This document shows, one piece after another, positions 24,396 to 32,324 of a DNA stretch of 37,394 bases. Under the pieces are notes generated by a model. The model had not been told where the DNA came from. It saw only the letters and a list, made by a program, of their open reading frames with translations, and did not search any database. A program made the translations under genes and the position numbers. Positions within the stretch are counted from its first letter, which is position 1, and each line of letters opens with the position of its first letter. This DNA comes from Candidatus Omnitrophota bacterium (GTDB taxonomy: Bacteria > Hinthialibacterota > Hinthialibacteria > Hinthialibacterales > Hinthialibacteraceae): NCBI GenBank assembly GCA_016934335.1, contig JAFGTC010000205.1, positions 1 through 37,394 on the forward strand. The letters are read 5' to 3'.

Positions 24396-25280
24396 TCAGG
24401 CCAGGTATTTGTTCATCAAATTAATGGCTTCATCGATTTCTTGAGTGCTTTTGAATCCGATAGTCACGGCATCGACGCAATCGAGGCCCATGACGTATTT
24501 GATGGAAGCCTCCCGTTGAGCCGGATCGCGGAATTGGCCTTCGCCGATTATTTTCATGCCGATCACGCCCGCGCCTTTCTCATGGATCTGTTTGATATAA
24601 TTGACGCAATCGGAAACATTCCCTTTTTCATCATTATTATTGTCTTCGTTGTCCATCAAGGTCCCGTCGTGGTTGACGCGAAGCAGGGCGGTATCCATCC
24701 AATCGCATTGAGCCATGGCGCGCAGACCTTTGAGTCCATGAATCGATGCTCCTTTGGTGCGAATGTAATTTTTTTCTTTGGCTTCCGATAAGATATCGCG
24801 ATTTTTTTTGAGTTCTTCGGGCCAGGCGGGCGAGGTGCAGTAATGGAGCAGAAACAGATCGAAGTAATCCGTATCCCATTCCTTGCGAAAGCGATCGATG
24901 TCTTTCCAGGGATCGCCGTTCCTGCGCATTTTGGTTTGAACGACGTAGGTGTCGCGATCGAGACCTTTGAGGGCTTTGCCTAAGCGGGCTTGCATCTGGC
25001 CGCGACCATAAGAATCGGCCGTATCAAAAAACCGGATGCCCCGATCATAGGCGTAGCGCACCAGTTTTGTAAATTCCGCATCGGACAATGCCATCTGAAC
25101 AGAGCCGCCGACAGAGCCCGTTCCCATGCCTAAGCGTGTGATTTTTATGCCGGAATTGTTTAATTCAACCCAATCGACCGCCGTGCGTCGAGGCTTTTCA
25201 GCCGCCGTAGAGGGAAGCGCCGCCGATCCAACTGCAGCGGCTCCCATTTGAATAAATTGACGTCTTGTTAAATTGGACAT
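24396..25280 (-). CDS. Tat-exported aldo/keto reductase
   Basis: The 294-residue precursor begins with a Tat signal (SNLTRRQFIQMGAAAVGSAALPSTAAE, Arg-Arg at 6-7). An aldo/keto reductase TIM barrel follows, with the full catalytic tetrad: D86 and Y91 (FFDTADSYGRG), K117 (VVQTKM) and H146 (LLHYC). The C-terminal half carries GVIGMKIIGEGQFRD and VDAVTIGFKSTQEIDEAI, as in the family. It should reduce a carbonyl with NAD(P)H, or bind cofactor in folded form before export. Such Tat-exported members are frequent in sugar-degrading PVC-like bacteria. An AGAGGCG site lies upstream of the ATG. It is a single-gene unit. Confidence 0.9.
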   Translation of the reverse strand: MSNLTRRQFIQMGAAAVGSAALPSTAAEKPRRTAVDWVELNNSGIKITRLGMGTGSVGGSVQMALSDAEFTKLVRYAYDRGIRFFDTADSYGRGQMQARLGKALKGLDRDTYVVQTKMRRNGDPWKDIDRFRKEWDTDYFDLFLLHYCTSPAWPEELKKNRDILSEAKEKNYIRTKGASIHGLKGLRAMAQCDWMDTALLRVNHDGTLMDNEDNNNDEKGNVSDCVNYIKQIHEKGAGVIGMKIIGEGQFRDPAQREASIKYVMGLDCVDAVTIGFKSTQEIDEAINLMNKYLA

Positions 25281-25576
25281 TTTAGGCGCCTCTTTGTTTA
25301 TTTATTTGTTTGTTTGATTTGAATCATTCCATATCATATTACAATACGACTAACGGGAGAAATAGTCCATAGGAGAAAACCAACCAAATTGAATTGAAGA
25401 GGGGAGAACGGTTTATTGTCCATTTTCTCAACGCCGTCAAAGAAATCCTAATTCAATGCATTCTTGAGAAGCCAAACGATTTATGAGAATATAATTGGAG
25501 CGTAATAAAATCGATAAAATTTTCATTGTGCACTAAAACGATCAACCATCCCAACGAACCTCGAAAGGGGCGAATC

Positions 25577-27061
25577 ATGAAAATCCATCCTTTTCTTTTT
25601 TCTGCTGTTATTCTACTTTCGTCAATACTATGGATTCTTCCTTCCTCTTGTAGTGAAAATCCCGTAGTTTACGTCGCCTTCTGGTTCGACACGGAGGATT
25701 ACATCCTGCCGCAAGCCGATGACGCCGCCAAGCGGCTGGCGGAGATGTTTGCAGAACGAAACGTCCAAGCGACGTTCAAGATAGTCGGGGAAAAAGCGCG
25801 CGTCTTGGAAGAGCGAGGGCGAGACGACGTCATATTGGCGCTGGCGAAAAACGACATCGCTTATCATGCAACGAATCACAGCATCCATCCCACGCCCGCG
25901 GAATACAGCCGCGACCTGGATTGGCATGAAGGCGTCCGCGAATTCATACGCCGCGAAGGGATTGGGCTGAAAACGCTCCAACAGGTTTTCGGCGTGAACG
26001 CCTCCTGCTATGGACAGGCCGGAGGATCTTGGACGCCCCAGAGCTACGCCGCGCTGCACAAATTCCAAATTCCCCTCTATCTGGACGCAACCCCTCACGT
26101 CAATTTAGACGACCGTCCTTTCTGGTTTTGCGGGATATTAACCATTTTGGAACTGGGCGACTGCGTCATGCGGACGGGATGGACGAACGATGAAGTCAAA
26201 CAAGCCTGCGCAGAATTCGACCGGGTTCATCAGAAACTCACTCGCGAAGGGGGCGGAATCATCAGCATTTATTATCATCCCTGCGAATTCATCCATGAAG
26301 AATTTTGGGATGGCGTCAATTTCTCCCGGGGCGCCAATCCGCCGAGATCGGAATGGAAGCTGCCTCCCATGAAATCTTCGCAGGAACAGGAGCAAGCCTT
26401 CAACGCCTTCGAGACCTACTTGGATCATATCGTGAAGCATCCCGGCGTCCAATTGGTCACAGCCCGAGAAATCCCGTCATTGTATCCGGATCGCGCATAT
26501 ACACGACCTATCACGCAAAACGATATTCGAACGATTGCGCGCACGTTTCAGGATCAGCTTTCGTATATCGATCTGGGAGATCGCATACTATCCGCCGGGG
26601 AAGGCCTGTACGCGCTGTCTCAATTTGTCGCCAAGAGTAAAAACGGTTCGCATCCGGCCGAAGTTTCATTAAAATTCGCCTACGGACCCGCCTCGCAGCC
26701 TCTTCGCATTGCCAGCGAAGGCTCCTTCCGTTGGGAGGCCATTCAACAAGCGGCGCAGGATTTAGTGGACGCCGTCGATGACGCCGAACAACTGCCATCC
26801 GCCGCATGGGTGGACGGCCGTCCATGGCGATTAGAGGATTTCGCCAAGACATTGGCTTACGCCGTCGCCGACGAATCATACTCGGGCGACATCACGATGC
26901 AGCAGGGCGAGTTGAGGACAATGGATTACGTCGCTGACAATGCTCCGGATCTTTGGGGATGGGTTATCTTTCCGGAAGGCTTTGATGCGCCTCGCATGAT
27001 GGAAATCGCGAAACGGCAGGCATGGACCATTAAGCCGGCTCGTCTGCGTCTATCGAACTGA
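25577..27061 (+). CDS. Secreted polysaccharide deacetylase-like protein
   Basis: The 494-residue precursor has a signal peptide (FLFSAVILLSSILWILPSSCSE; Cys25 is not in a good lipobox). A NodB-type deacetylase domain follows: F37-D38-T-E-D41 at the metal/catalytic motif, QATFKIVGEKAR, and H101-S-I-H104-P as the metal-binding HxxxH-like motif. Later blocks are GGSWTPQSYAALHKFQIPLYLD and IISIYYHPCEF. The last 180 residues (about 310-494) form a separate helical domain with unknown function (ALSQFVAKSKNG, LEDFAKTLAYAVADES), somewhat like pseudomurein-binding-type repeats. It should remove N- or O-acetyl groups from a glycan outside the cytoplasm. AAGGGG precedes the ATG at 25577; the frame extends 17 codons upstream without a ribosome site. 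Confidence 0.85.
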   Translation: MKIHPFLFSAVILLSSILWILPSSCSENPVVYVAFWFDTEDYILPQADDAAKRLAEMFAERNVQATFKIVGEKARVLEERGRDDVILALAKNDIAYHATNHSIHPTPAEYSRDLDWHEGVREFIRREGIGLKTLQQVFGVNASCYGQAGGSWTPQSYAALHKFQIPLYLDATPHVNLDDRPFWFCGILTILELGDCVMRTGWTNDEVKQACAEFDRVHQKLTREGGGIISIYYHPCEFIHEEFWDGVNFSRGANPPRSEWKLPPMKSSQEQEQAFNAFETYLDHIVKHPGVQLVTAREIPSLYPDRAYTRPITQNDIRTIARTFQDQLSYIDLGDRILSAGEGLYALSQFVAKSKNGSHPAEVSLKFAYGPASQPLRIASEGSFRWEAIQQAAQDLVDAVDDAEQLPSAAWVDGRPWRLEDFAKTLAYAVADESYSGDITMQQGELRTMDYVADNAPDLWGWVIFPEGFDAPRMMEIAKRQAWTIKPARLRLSN

Positions 27062-27070
27062 GGAGAGAAA

Positions 27071-27646
27071 TCAGGATGTTTTCTTATTATCGCCACCGCC
27101 TCCCGTTAATTGAACGGGTTTCGCAGGACGATAATGTTCCATGATTTTATCCACTTCTTCTTTATTTTGCGAAGGAACTTTGATGGTCATTTTGCAGGGA
27201 CGAACGCCCTGGACATCGTAATATAAAATTCGCAGAACATCAAATCGGCTCTTGTTTCCCTCAGAGGATATCCATTTATAGGAATTAATCTGATTCCATG
27301 GCATTTGAGTTTCTCCGTCGAATACGCCATATTCGCCGAGAATCAGTTTGTCTTGTTTAAAGACAAGGATTAAAGCAAAGGAGAACCAAAACAGGATCAA
27401 GATGATGTAATCGACGATGCTGTATTCGAAAGGAATAAAGAGACAAAACGACAAGAACAAAATCCAGAAGCCGATAAAAAAGGCGATGTCAATGATGACA
27501 GCGCGCTTCACCGTCAGAATTTCCTTGCCGACTCTTCTTTTTTTTAGGATTGTATTGATGATATCCCACCAGAAAAAATAGGTAAACACGATTAAGAGGA
27601 TGCGGATAATAATGACAATAGTTTCACTGCTATTTTCTAAGTTCAT
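27071..27646 (-). CDS. Small integral membrane protein of unknown function
   Basis: The 191-residue protein has about four hydrophobic segments in its first 95 residues (IVIIIRILLIVFTYFFWW, AVIIDIAFFIGFWILFLSFCLFIPF, IVDYIILILFWFSFALILVF). A cytoplasmic-looking domain follows (LILGEYGVFDGETQMPWNQINSYKWI to IMEHYRP), ending in a Gly/Lys tail. The 'y.GI.......i.W..I..y.w' pattern is shared with small PH-like membrane proteins of the DUF5673 type, but I cannot assign it firmly. Its stop is 9 nt from the stop of the convergent deacetylase gene. The upstream side is a long gene-free region. Confidence 0.7.
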   Translation of the reverse strand: MNLENSSETIVIIIRILLIVFTYFFWWDIINTILKKRRVGKEILTVKRAVIIDIAFFIGFWILFLSFCLFIPFEYSIVDYIILILFWFSFALILVFKQDKLILGEYGVFDGETQMPWNQINSYKWISSEGNKSRFDVLRILYYDVQGVRPCKMTIKVPSQNKEEVDKIMEHYRPAKPVQLTGGGGDNKKTS

Positions 27647-27809
27647 TCTATTTGTTTTTACATTTTTTTATCGTGTATTATTGATTTGCCATTTTTGATG
27701 CTAATTTCAAAATTGTCAATAGAATTTTATATAAATTCCACGATCGCATTATATACATGACAATTTAAGTAAAAAGATCGAGAAACAATCATAAAAATGC
27801 ATAATTCTC

Positions 27810-27838
27810 TTGAAACCCCCCGTTCCGCATGTTATAGT
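27810..27838 (+). promoter_or_regulatory. Promoter upstream of the CBS/transporter pair
   Basis: TTGAAA (27810-27815), a 17-nt spacer starting with a C-run and TATAGT (27833-27838). The start would be near 27845. The first gene begins only at 28172, so the leader would be about 325 nt long. The stretch 27647-27809 is very AT-rich with no gene. Confidence 0.6.
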
Positions 27839-27852
27839 CGTCGGCATAGATA

Positions 27853-27874
27853 GATTGATAATTAGCTATCAATC
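27853..27874. promoter_or_regulatory. Operator-like inverted repeat GATTGATA-6-TATCAATC
   Basis: A perfect 8-bp inverted repeat with a 6-nt spacer lies about 8-29 nt after the predicted transcription start, a usual position for a repressor site. The regulator is unknown. No other strong structure is seen between 27880 and 28147. Confidence 0.45.
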
Positions 27875-28171
27875 AACAATGTATAAATACGTTTTTTTGA
27901 TTTTTAAATCAGGGATCCTATTGAAGACAATTTAATTCACTCTGTTTGAATAATTTAGGCATTCAACGCCCGGGATGGAAGAATAGGAAAGAATTTATCC
28001 GGGATTGCACGATCGAGAAGAAATCGCGTAATTAAAAAGAGTGTGGATCGATCAGACGAGTATTCAAAAAATCGGATCAAAGAATCGACTTTCGATATTT
28101 TTTTCAAGTGAAGCTATAAAAAATCTATTTCTTTACTAATTTTTGCTTTGCGTGATAAAAAGGATTATGTC

Positions 28172-28717
28172 ATGGAAATCAAAAGAGTTAAGGATATTAT
28201 GATTCCACTGGACAACTATCCTCACGTTCCCTGCTGGTATACGCTGCGCCAGGCGATGGAAGAGATGGAAAAATATCATATCGAATCCGGCGGCCGCATG
28301 TCCCTGCCCCGCGTCATCCTTATTTTTGATCTGGATTCAAGTTTGTGCGGAATCGTTCGGCGAAGAGACATTATGCGCGGTTTGGAGCCTGATTTTTTGG
28401 CGAACAAACCGTTGGATTATCAAAAGAAACTGTTCGACGTTACGGTTGATCCCAATCTAACCGAACTCACCTATGATAACGTTTTTCTGCACCTTCAAGA
28501 TCAAGCCGAGCGGCCGGTCAGCGAAGTGATGGTTCCGGTCAAAGCGACGGTGGATTATGAAGACCATATTATGAGGGTGATCTATGAAATGGTCACAAAC
28601 GATCGAAGTTTGATCCCCGTGGTCAAAGGGCGAACCATTGTCGGCGTTGTACGCTCCGTTGAAGTCTATAGAGAGATAATCCACGTGGTTTTCAAGAGTA
28701 AAACCGATTCGGAATAA
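28172..28717 (+). CDS. CBS-domain protein
   Basis: The 181-residue protein consists of a CBS domain pair, a module that binds adenosyl nucleotides and senses energy or metabolite state. The first CBS starts at VKDIMIPLDNYPHVPCWYTLRQAMEEMEKYHI and includes ILIFDLDSSLCGIVRRRDIMRG. The second is RPVSEVMVPVKATVDYEDHIMRVIYEMVTNDRSLIPVVKGRTIVGVVRSVEVYREI. There is no other domain. AAGGA lies 7 nt before the ATG at 28172. The transporter gene begins 35 nt downstream on the same strand, so a regulatory role for that transporter is a reasonable inference. Confidence 0.88.
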   Translation: MEIKRVKDIMIPLDNYPHVPCWYTLRQAMEEMEKYHIESGGRMSLPRVILIFDLDSSLCGIVRRRDIMRGLEPDFLANKPLDYQKKLFDVTVDPNLTELTYDNVFLHLQDQAERPVSEVMVPVKATVDYEDHIMRVIYEMVTNDRSLIPVVKGRTIVGVVRSVEVYREIIHVVFKSKTDSE

Positions 28718-28752
28718 GGGGGAATCCATCCCTTTGGAGGAGAGGGCGATTC

Positions 28753-30291
28753 ATGAAGATGCGCACGTCCCAAGCGGATCAACTCAAAACCGACGCCAAA
28801 CAAGACCAAGCAACTCTATGTCAGCAGATTCGCAGTTATGACTGGAAACGAATCTTCTTTGTCAGCGCAGGCCTGATTTTATTTATCGTTTTTTACACGG
28901 CGGGTCCTTATCCGGATGCTGTGGATCCAAGTGGAGAACGCTTCGAATTAACAAGAGAAGGCAAGGGCGCTCTGGCTTTGTTTCTACTGACGGCTACATG
29001 GTGGGTGTTCGAAGTGATTCCCATCGGCGTAACCAGCATCATGGTCGGAGTCGTGCAAGCCTTATTTCAGCTTCGTTCGTCAACCGATGGAAAAGACGGC
29101 GCCACAAGAGCGTTCAATGATTTTATGGATCCCTCCGTCATGTTTATTTTTGCCTCGATTGTAATCGGGCTGGTGTTTACGAAAACCGGATTGACCAAAA
29201 GGATGGCTTATAAAATGCTGGTGCTTGTGGGAGAGCGAACCAGCATGATTTACCTGGGCAGTTTTATTCTGACCGCCTCCCTGACCTTGATCATGGCGCA
29301 TACGGCGGTCGCCGCCACTATTTACCCGTTACTAATGGCCATTTACACGTTATACGATCCCGAAGGGAAGCCGAGTAAATTCGGCAAAGGACTCTTTATC
29401 GGCATGGCGTTCACGGCGGGCGCCGGAAGCATCGTCACCCTGCTGGGCGCCGCCCGCGGGGCTGTCGCCATCGGTTTTTTCTACGGCATCGCCGGACGGG
29501 AAATTTCTTTTTTTGAACTGAGTTATTATATGTTCCCGGTCGGCTGGACGATGGTGTTATTTTTATGGATTTTCTTCATGATTTTTTTCAAGCCGGAGCA
29601 TAAAACCATTCCAGGCCTGCGGGGTCGAGCCAAAATGCTGAATTCGCGCTTAGGGCCGATAACCGCTGCGGAAATCATGACTCTCATTATTGTCGTGTGC
29701 ACGGTTTTGTTGATGAGTCTTCGATCCTTGATTCCCGCCCTTCAGCCGATCAACAAGACCGCCATCATTCTTGTTTCAACGATTCTCTTCTTTCTGCTCA
29801 GAATATTAACCGTGGAAGACCTCGAGCAGATTCCCTGGAATATCATTCTGCTCTTCGGCGGCGCGATGAGCATTGGTTTCTGTTTATGGGATACGGGAGC
29901 GGCCAGATGGCTGGCCGTGCATTGGCTGGCGCTGTTCGATGAAGCGCATTGGTTTGTTTTTGTCCTGGGAATATCCTCTTTTGTATTAATTATGACCAAT
30001 CTTATCATGAATGTCGCCGCCATCGCGATTGTCCTGCCTGTAGCGCTCGTCATCGCGGGCTATTTGCATGTTGCGCCCGAAGTCATATTATTTTCCTGCC
30101 TCGTAACCGCGGGAATGCCGTTTTTGTTTCTCGTCGGCGCCGCTCCCAACGCCATCGCTTACGAAAGCAAGATGTTTTCCTCCGGCGAATTTTTCTTGGC
30201 CGGCATTCCGGCGAGTTTGATCGTCATGGCTGTCCTAGCCTTCTTCGTCTGGATGATCTGGCCCATGATGGGCATGCCGATTCTGCTATAG
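28753..30291 (+). CDS. DASS/SLC13-family anion transporter
   Basis: The 512-residue protein has about 11-12 membrane helices and the overall layout of the divalent anion:Na+ symporter family, which carries dicarboxylates, sulfate or phosphate. Family blocks are FEVIPIGVTSIMVGVVQALF, FIFASIVIGLVFTKTGLTKRMA, WNIILLFGGAMSIGF and FLVGAAPNAIAYESKMFSSGEFF. The two Na+-binding SNT motifs are changed: the first reads A182-H183-T184 and the second M419-N420-V421. The helical-hairpin Gly-Thr-rich loop reads GSIVTLLGAARGAVA. Coupling ion or substrate may therefore differ from that of studied members. A soluble N-terminal 30 residues precede helix 1. The ribosome site is GGAGG/GAGGG. It forms an operon with the CBS gene. 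Confidence 0.88.
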   Translation: MKMRTSQADQLKTDAKQDQATLCQQIRSYDWKRIFFVSAGLILFIVFYTAGPYPDAVDPSGERFELTREGKGALALFLLTATWWVFEVIPIGVTSIMVGVVQALFQLRSSTDGKDGATRAFNDFMDPSVMFIFASIVIGLVFTKTGLTKRMAYKMLVLVGERTSMIYLGSFILTASLTLIMAHTAVAATIYPLLMAIYTLYDPEGKPSKFGKGLFIGMAFTAGAGSIVTLLGAARGAVAIGFFYGIAGREISFFELSYYMFPVGWTMVLFLWIFFMIFFKPEHKTIPGLRGRAKMLNSRLGPITAAEIMTLIIVVCTVLLMSLRSLIPALQPINKTAIILVSTILFFLLRILTVEDLEQIPWNIILLFGGAMSIGFCLWDTGAARWLAVHWLALFDEAHWFVFVLGISSFVLIMTNLIMNVAAIAIVLPVALVIAGYLHVAPEVILFSCLVTAGMPFLFLVGAAPNAIAYESKMFSSGEFFLAGIPASLIVMAVLAFFVWMIWPMMGMPILL

Positions 30292-30329
30292 CGCATCGCA
30301 ATTTTTTATTTTATTTGTAGTCTATAATT

Positions 30330-30506
30330 TCACCACTTCTGCGCGGCGGAAAAGGTTTGGATTTTCATGCCCTCCGGCATGGTTACTATGTCCTGCAGCA
30401 TTTCAAGGGATGTATAATCTCCCAATTCGTTTTTCTTATAAGCCGCGCCATGCTCGATCCCTGCGATAGATCGAATATCTTTCTTGAAAGGCGGGAGATT
30501 ATTTGA
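30330..30506 (-). pseudogene. Possible decayed gene fragment
   Basis: On the minus strand a 58-codon frame without a usable start at its upstream end runs to a TGA. It contains GIEHGAAYKKNELGDYTSLEMLQDIVTMPEGM, which looks like real protein sequence. The next frame over is open for a further stretch upstream (about 30505-30570, reading FQELIQTLQEIPRDAASNQ), as expected if a frameshift had split one gene. No family is recognised. The rest of 30292-30732 is gene-free apart from the palindrome at 30595-30617. Confidence 0.3.
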
Positions 30507-30594
30507 TTAGAGGCGGCATCTCTGGGTATTTCTTGTAATGTCTGAATTAATTCCTGAAATCCAGGATTTCTCTATTCCATGGATTGATATTTTT

Positions 30595-30617
30595 TGTTAT
30601 TGTAATAGACAATAACA
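30595..30617. promoter_or_regulatory. Operator-like palindrome TGTTATTGT-5-ACAATAACA
   Basis: A perfect 9-bp inverted repeat with a 5-nt spacer lies about 116 nt upstream of the coiled-coil gene start. No T-run follows, so an operator is more likely than a terminator. Regulator unknown. Confidence 0.5.
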
Positions 30618-30732
30618 GTCCTTCAACTTTTCGTCGAGGGAAAAAGAGTCGTGAAGGATTGGCGGCGTCTTTGCTTGAATGGATCGATTGGACGCCCAGG
30701 CATGTATTTATTGTCAAGGATGTACTATTGCC

Positions 30733-32217
30733 ATGAAAAAAAAACAGATCAATCCCGGCAACGAATCGAAAGACTGTATACAAAATAAAACCATAACGCC
30801 TTTCGATTCGCAGGAAAATAATGAGCAATCCATTGAAAATATTACGGCGCCATTGAGCGCTAGGCCTGGCAAAAACAAAACCGACGAAGAGGACGAGCGG
30901 CTTTCAAAAATCCTTATAGAAAACCTAGAAAGCGGAAAAAATGTTCAAGAAATAATTCGATCCGTCATCCATAAAAAAATAAAACGCGGCCGGGAAGAAG
31001 AACACGACCAAGAAGATCCAGCGCAAAAAGACGGTTTTCGAATCATTCAGTCCAAACGAAAAGAACTTTACGATCTTCTGGATAACATAGAAAGTTATCT
31101 TTCCGGGAAGAACACGAAAGAAGCCACGGCCTTTTTCTCGTCGCTGTTGAATATTCAAAGCCAGCTCTGCCTTCAAAAAACCGACGGCGTTATTGCAATA
31201 CGGGCGCGATTAGGCGCTTTTTTCCCTTCTTTAGAAAAAAATCCGGGGAAATCCAAACGACAAGAGATCACGTTGATTTTTTCGCCGGAAGAAGTCAAAG
31301 CCATGCAGTCGCGTTTTGTCGACATGGATGAAGACGATCCCCTGAAGCACTTTTTCAGCGTGATTCTCGATCAAGCCTATGATGTTGTGCAATACAACGA
31401 AATGACGGGACATCTTTTATTGGAAATGTCGAATTATTTCCTCCATAAACTCCAGGAAAGCGGCTATTCTCAAACCACGAAATTCATCGAATTCAAGGAG
31501 CGCTTTACCCGGGCGAGCATGTCTTTGGAAAGATCCATCGACGATCTGCGCGAAACGGAGCGTGTGATTAATCGCCATCTCAATGACAAGCCGGTCTTAC
31601 GCGAACTTCCAAAACATCTCCGCGCTTTGATCCAAATCAAACTGGGCTTGCTATCCGCGAAACATGCGCCAAAAATCCTCCAGCAAATCCAATCCCTTCT
31701 CGGTCGATACGCCCGAGCGCGCAGTTCCGTCGCTTTTGACTTCAATCGACTGCCTTCCTTTCAACACAGTGTTCGATTGAGGCAAAGCATCATTTTCAAT
31801 CTGCAAAAAGATGTGCTTGAATACACAGCCGTCATGTTTGAAAAAGAATTTCGAGGGATTCAGAAAGAACTGAACGCGATGATGGAAGAAATTGAAGCCT
31901 TGTCCGATAGCATGGATCCCAACTCGCCCGAATTTGAAGAAATGATGCGGCAAAAAAACCAGGTTCAAGAGAAACTCGAAGCTCAGCGCCGTAAATTGAA
32001 TGTTGTCCAAAGCCAGGCAAAACTGATAGATGTTCAGCATACATTGTGCAGCGATGCGATCAAACGCTACAACAAACAGGAATCCATGCATCAAAAAATA
32101 AATGAGGATCTTGACGCCCGCTTGAAAGTCGATCCGGAAAAGATCCGTGAGGAAGTGGATGCCCCGGCTCCCGTCTCAAGGAAATCCAGCCGCATGGTCC
32201 GGGCGAAGCGTCGTTGA
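30733..32217 (+). CDS. Large coiled-coil cytoplasmic protein of unknown function
   Basis: The 494-residue protein is not recognised. It has no signal peptide or membrane helix. Residues 1-100 are charged and low-complexity, probably disordered. The middle (about 170-350) is helical, with conserved-looking segments ITLIFSPEEVKAMQSRFVDMDEDDPLKHFFSVILDQAYDVVQYNE and RELPKHLRALIQIKLGLLSAKHAP. A long coiled coil follows (about 360-450: ELNAMMEEIEALSDSMDPNSPEFEEMMRQKNQVQEKLEAQRRKLNVV), and the tail is basic (SSRMVRAKRR). The start is uncertain. I prefer the ATG at 30733, with AGGA 12 nt upstream, over an ATG 18 codons earlier that would add a Cys-rich stretch (QACIYCQGC) and has no ribosome site. 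It is convergent with ppk1. Confidence 0.7.
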   Translation: MKKKQINPGNESKDCIQNKTITPFDSQENNEQSIENITAPLSARPGKNKTDEEDERLSKILIENLESGKNVQEIIRSVIHKKIKRGREEEHDQEDPAQKDGFRIIQSKRKELYDLLDNIESYLSGKNTKEATAFFSSLLNIQSQLCLQKTDGVIAIRARLGAFFPSLEKNPGKSKRQEITLIFSPEEVKAMQSRFVDMDEDDPLKHFFSVILDQAYDVVQYNEMTGHLLLEMSNYFLHKLQESGYSQTTKFIEFKERFTRASMSLERSIDDLRETERVINRHLNDKPVLRELPKHLRALIQIKLGLLSAKHAPKILQQIQSLLGRYARARSSVAFDFNRLPSFQHSVRLRQSIIFNLQKDVLEYTAVMFEKEFRGIQKELNAMMEEIEALSDSMDPNSPEFEEMMRQKNQVQEKLEAQRRKLNVVQSQAKLIDVQHTLCSDAIKRYNKQESMHQKINEDLDARLKVDPEKIREEVDAPAPVSRKSSRMVRAKRR

Positions 32218-32248
32218 CTTGCGCGGCGGCCCTCCATGAACAGATCAA

Positions 32249-32287
32249 GGCCCATCCCGGATAAGCGCAGTGCACAGGGGATGGGCC
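32249..32287. terminator. Hairpin between the coiled-coil gene and ppk1
   Basis: GGCCCATCCC (32249-32258) pairs perfectly with GGGATGGGCC (32278-32287) over a 19-nt loop, 32 nt after the coiled-coil gene stop and before the convergent ppk1 stop. It lacks a strong T-run, so it is probably a bidirectional 3'-end element. Confidence 0.55.
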
Positions 32288-32324
32288 GATTCTAGTCTTC
32301 CAAGCCAAAAGATCGATATCGCTC

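Noticed and set aside
24306..24791. 161-codon open frame opposite the aldo/keto reductase
   Set aside because: Antisense to an intact gene with full catalytic tetrad; no ribosome site or conserved pattern.
25319..25340. Upstream tetranucleotide-like runs near 25295-25320 as a phase-variable repeat
   Set aside because: The TTTA/TTTG runs are short and imperfect and lie in the untranslated leader.
26511..26879. Arg-rich open frame opposite the deacetylase C-terminal domain
   Set aside because: Low-complexity Arg-rich translation typical of an antisense shadow.
30679..30732. Cys-rich N-terminal extension (QACIYCQGC) of the coiled-coil protein as a metal site
   Set aside because: No ribosome site before the upstream ATG; the downstream ATG at 30733 fits better.
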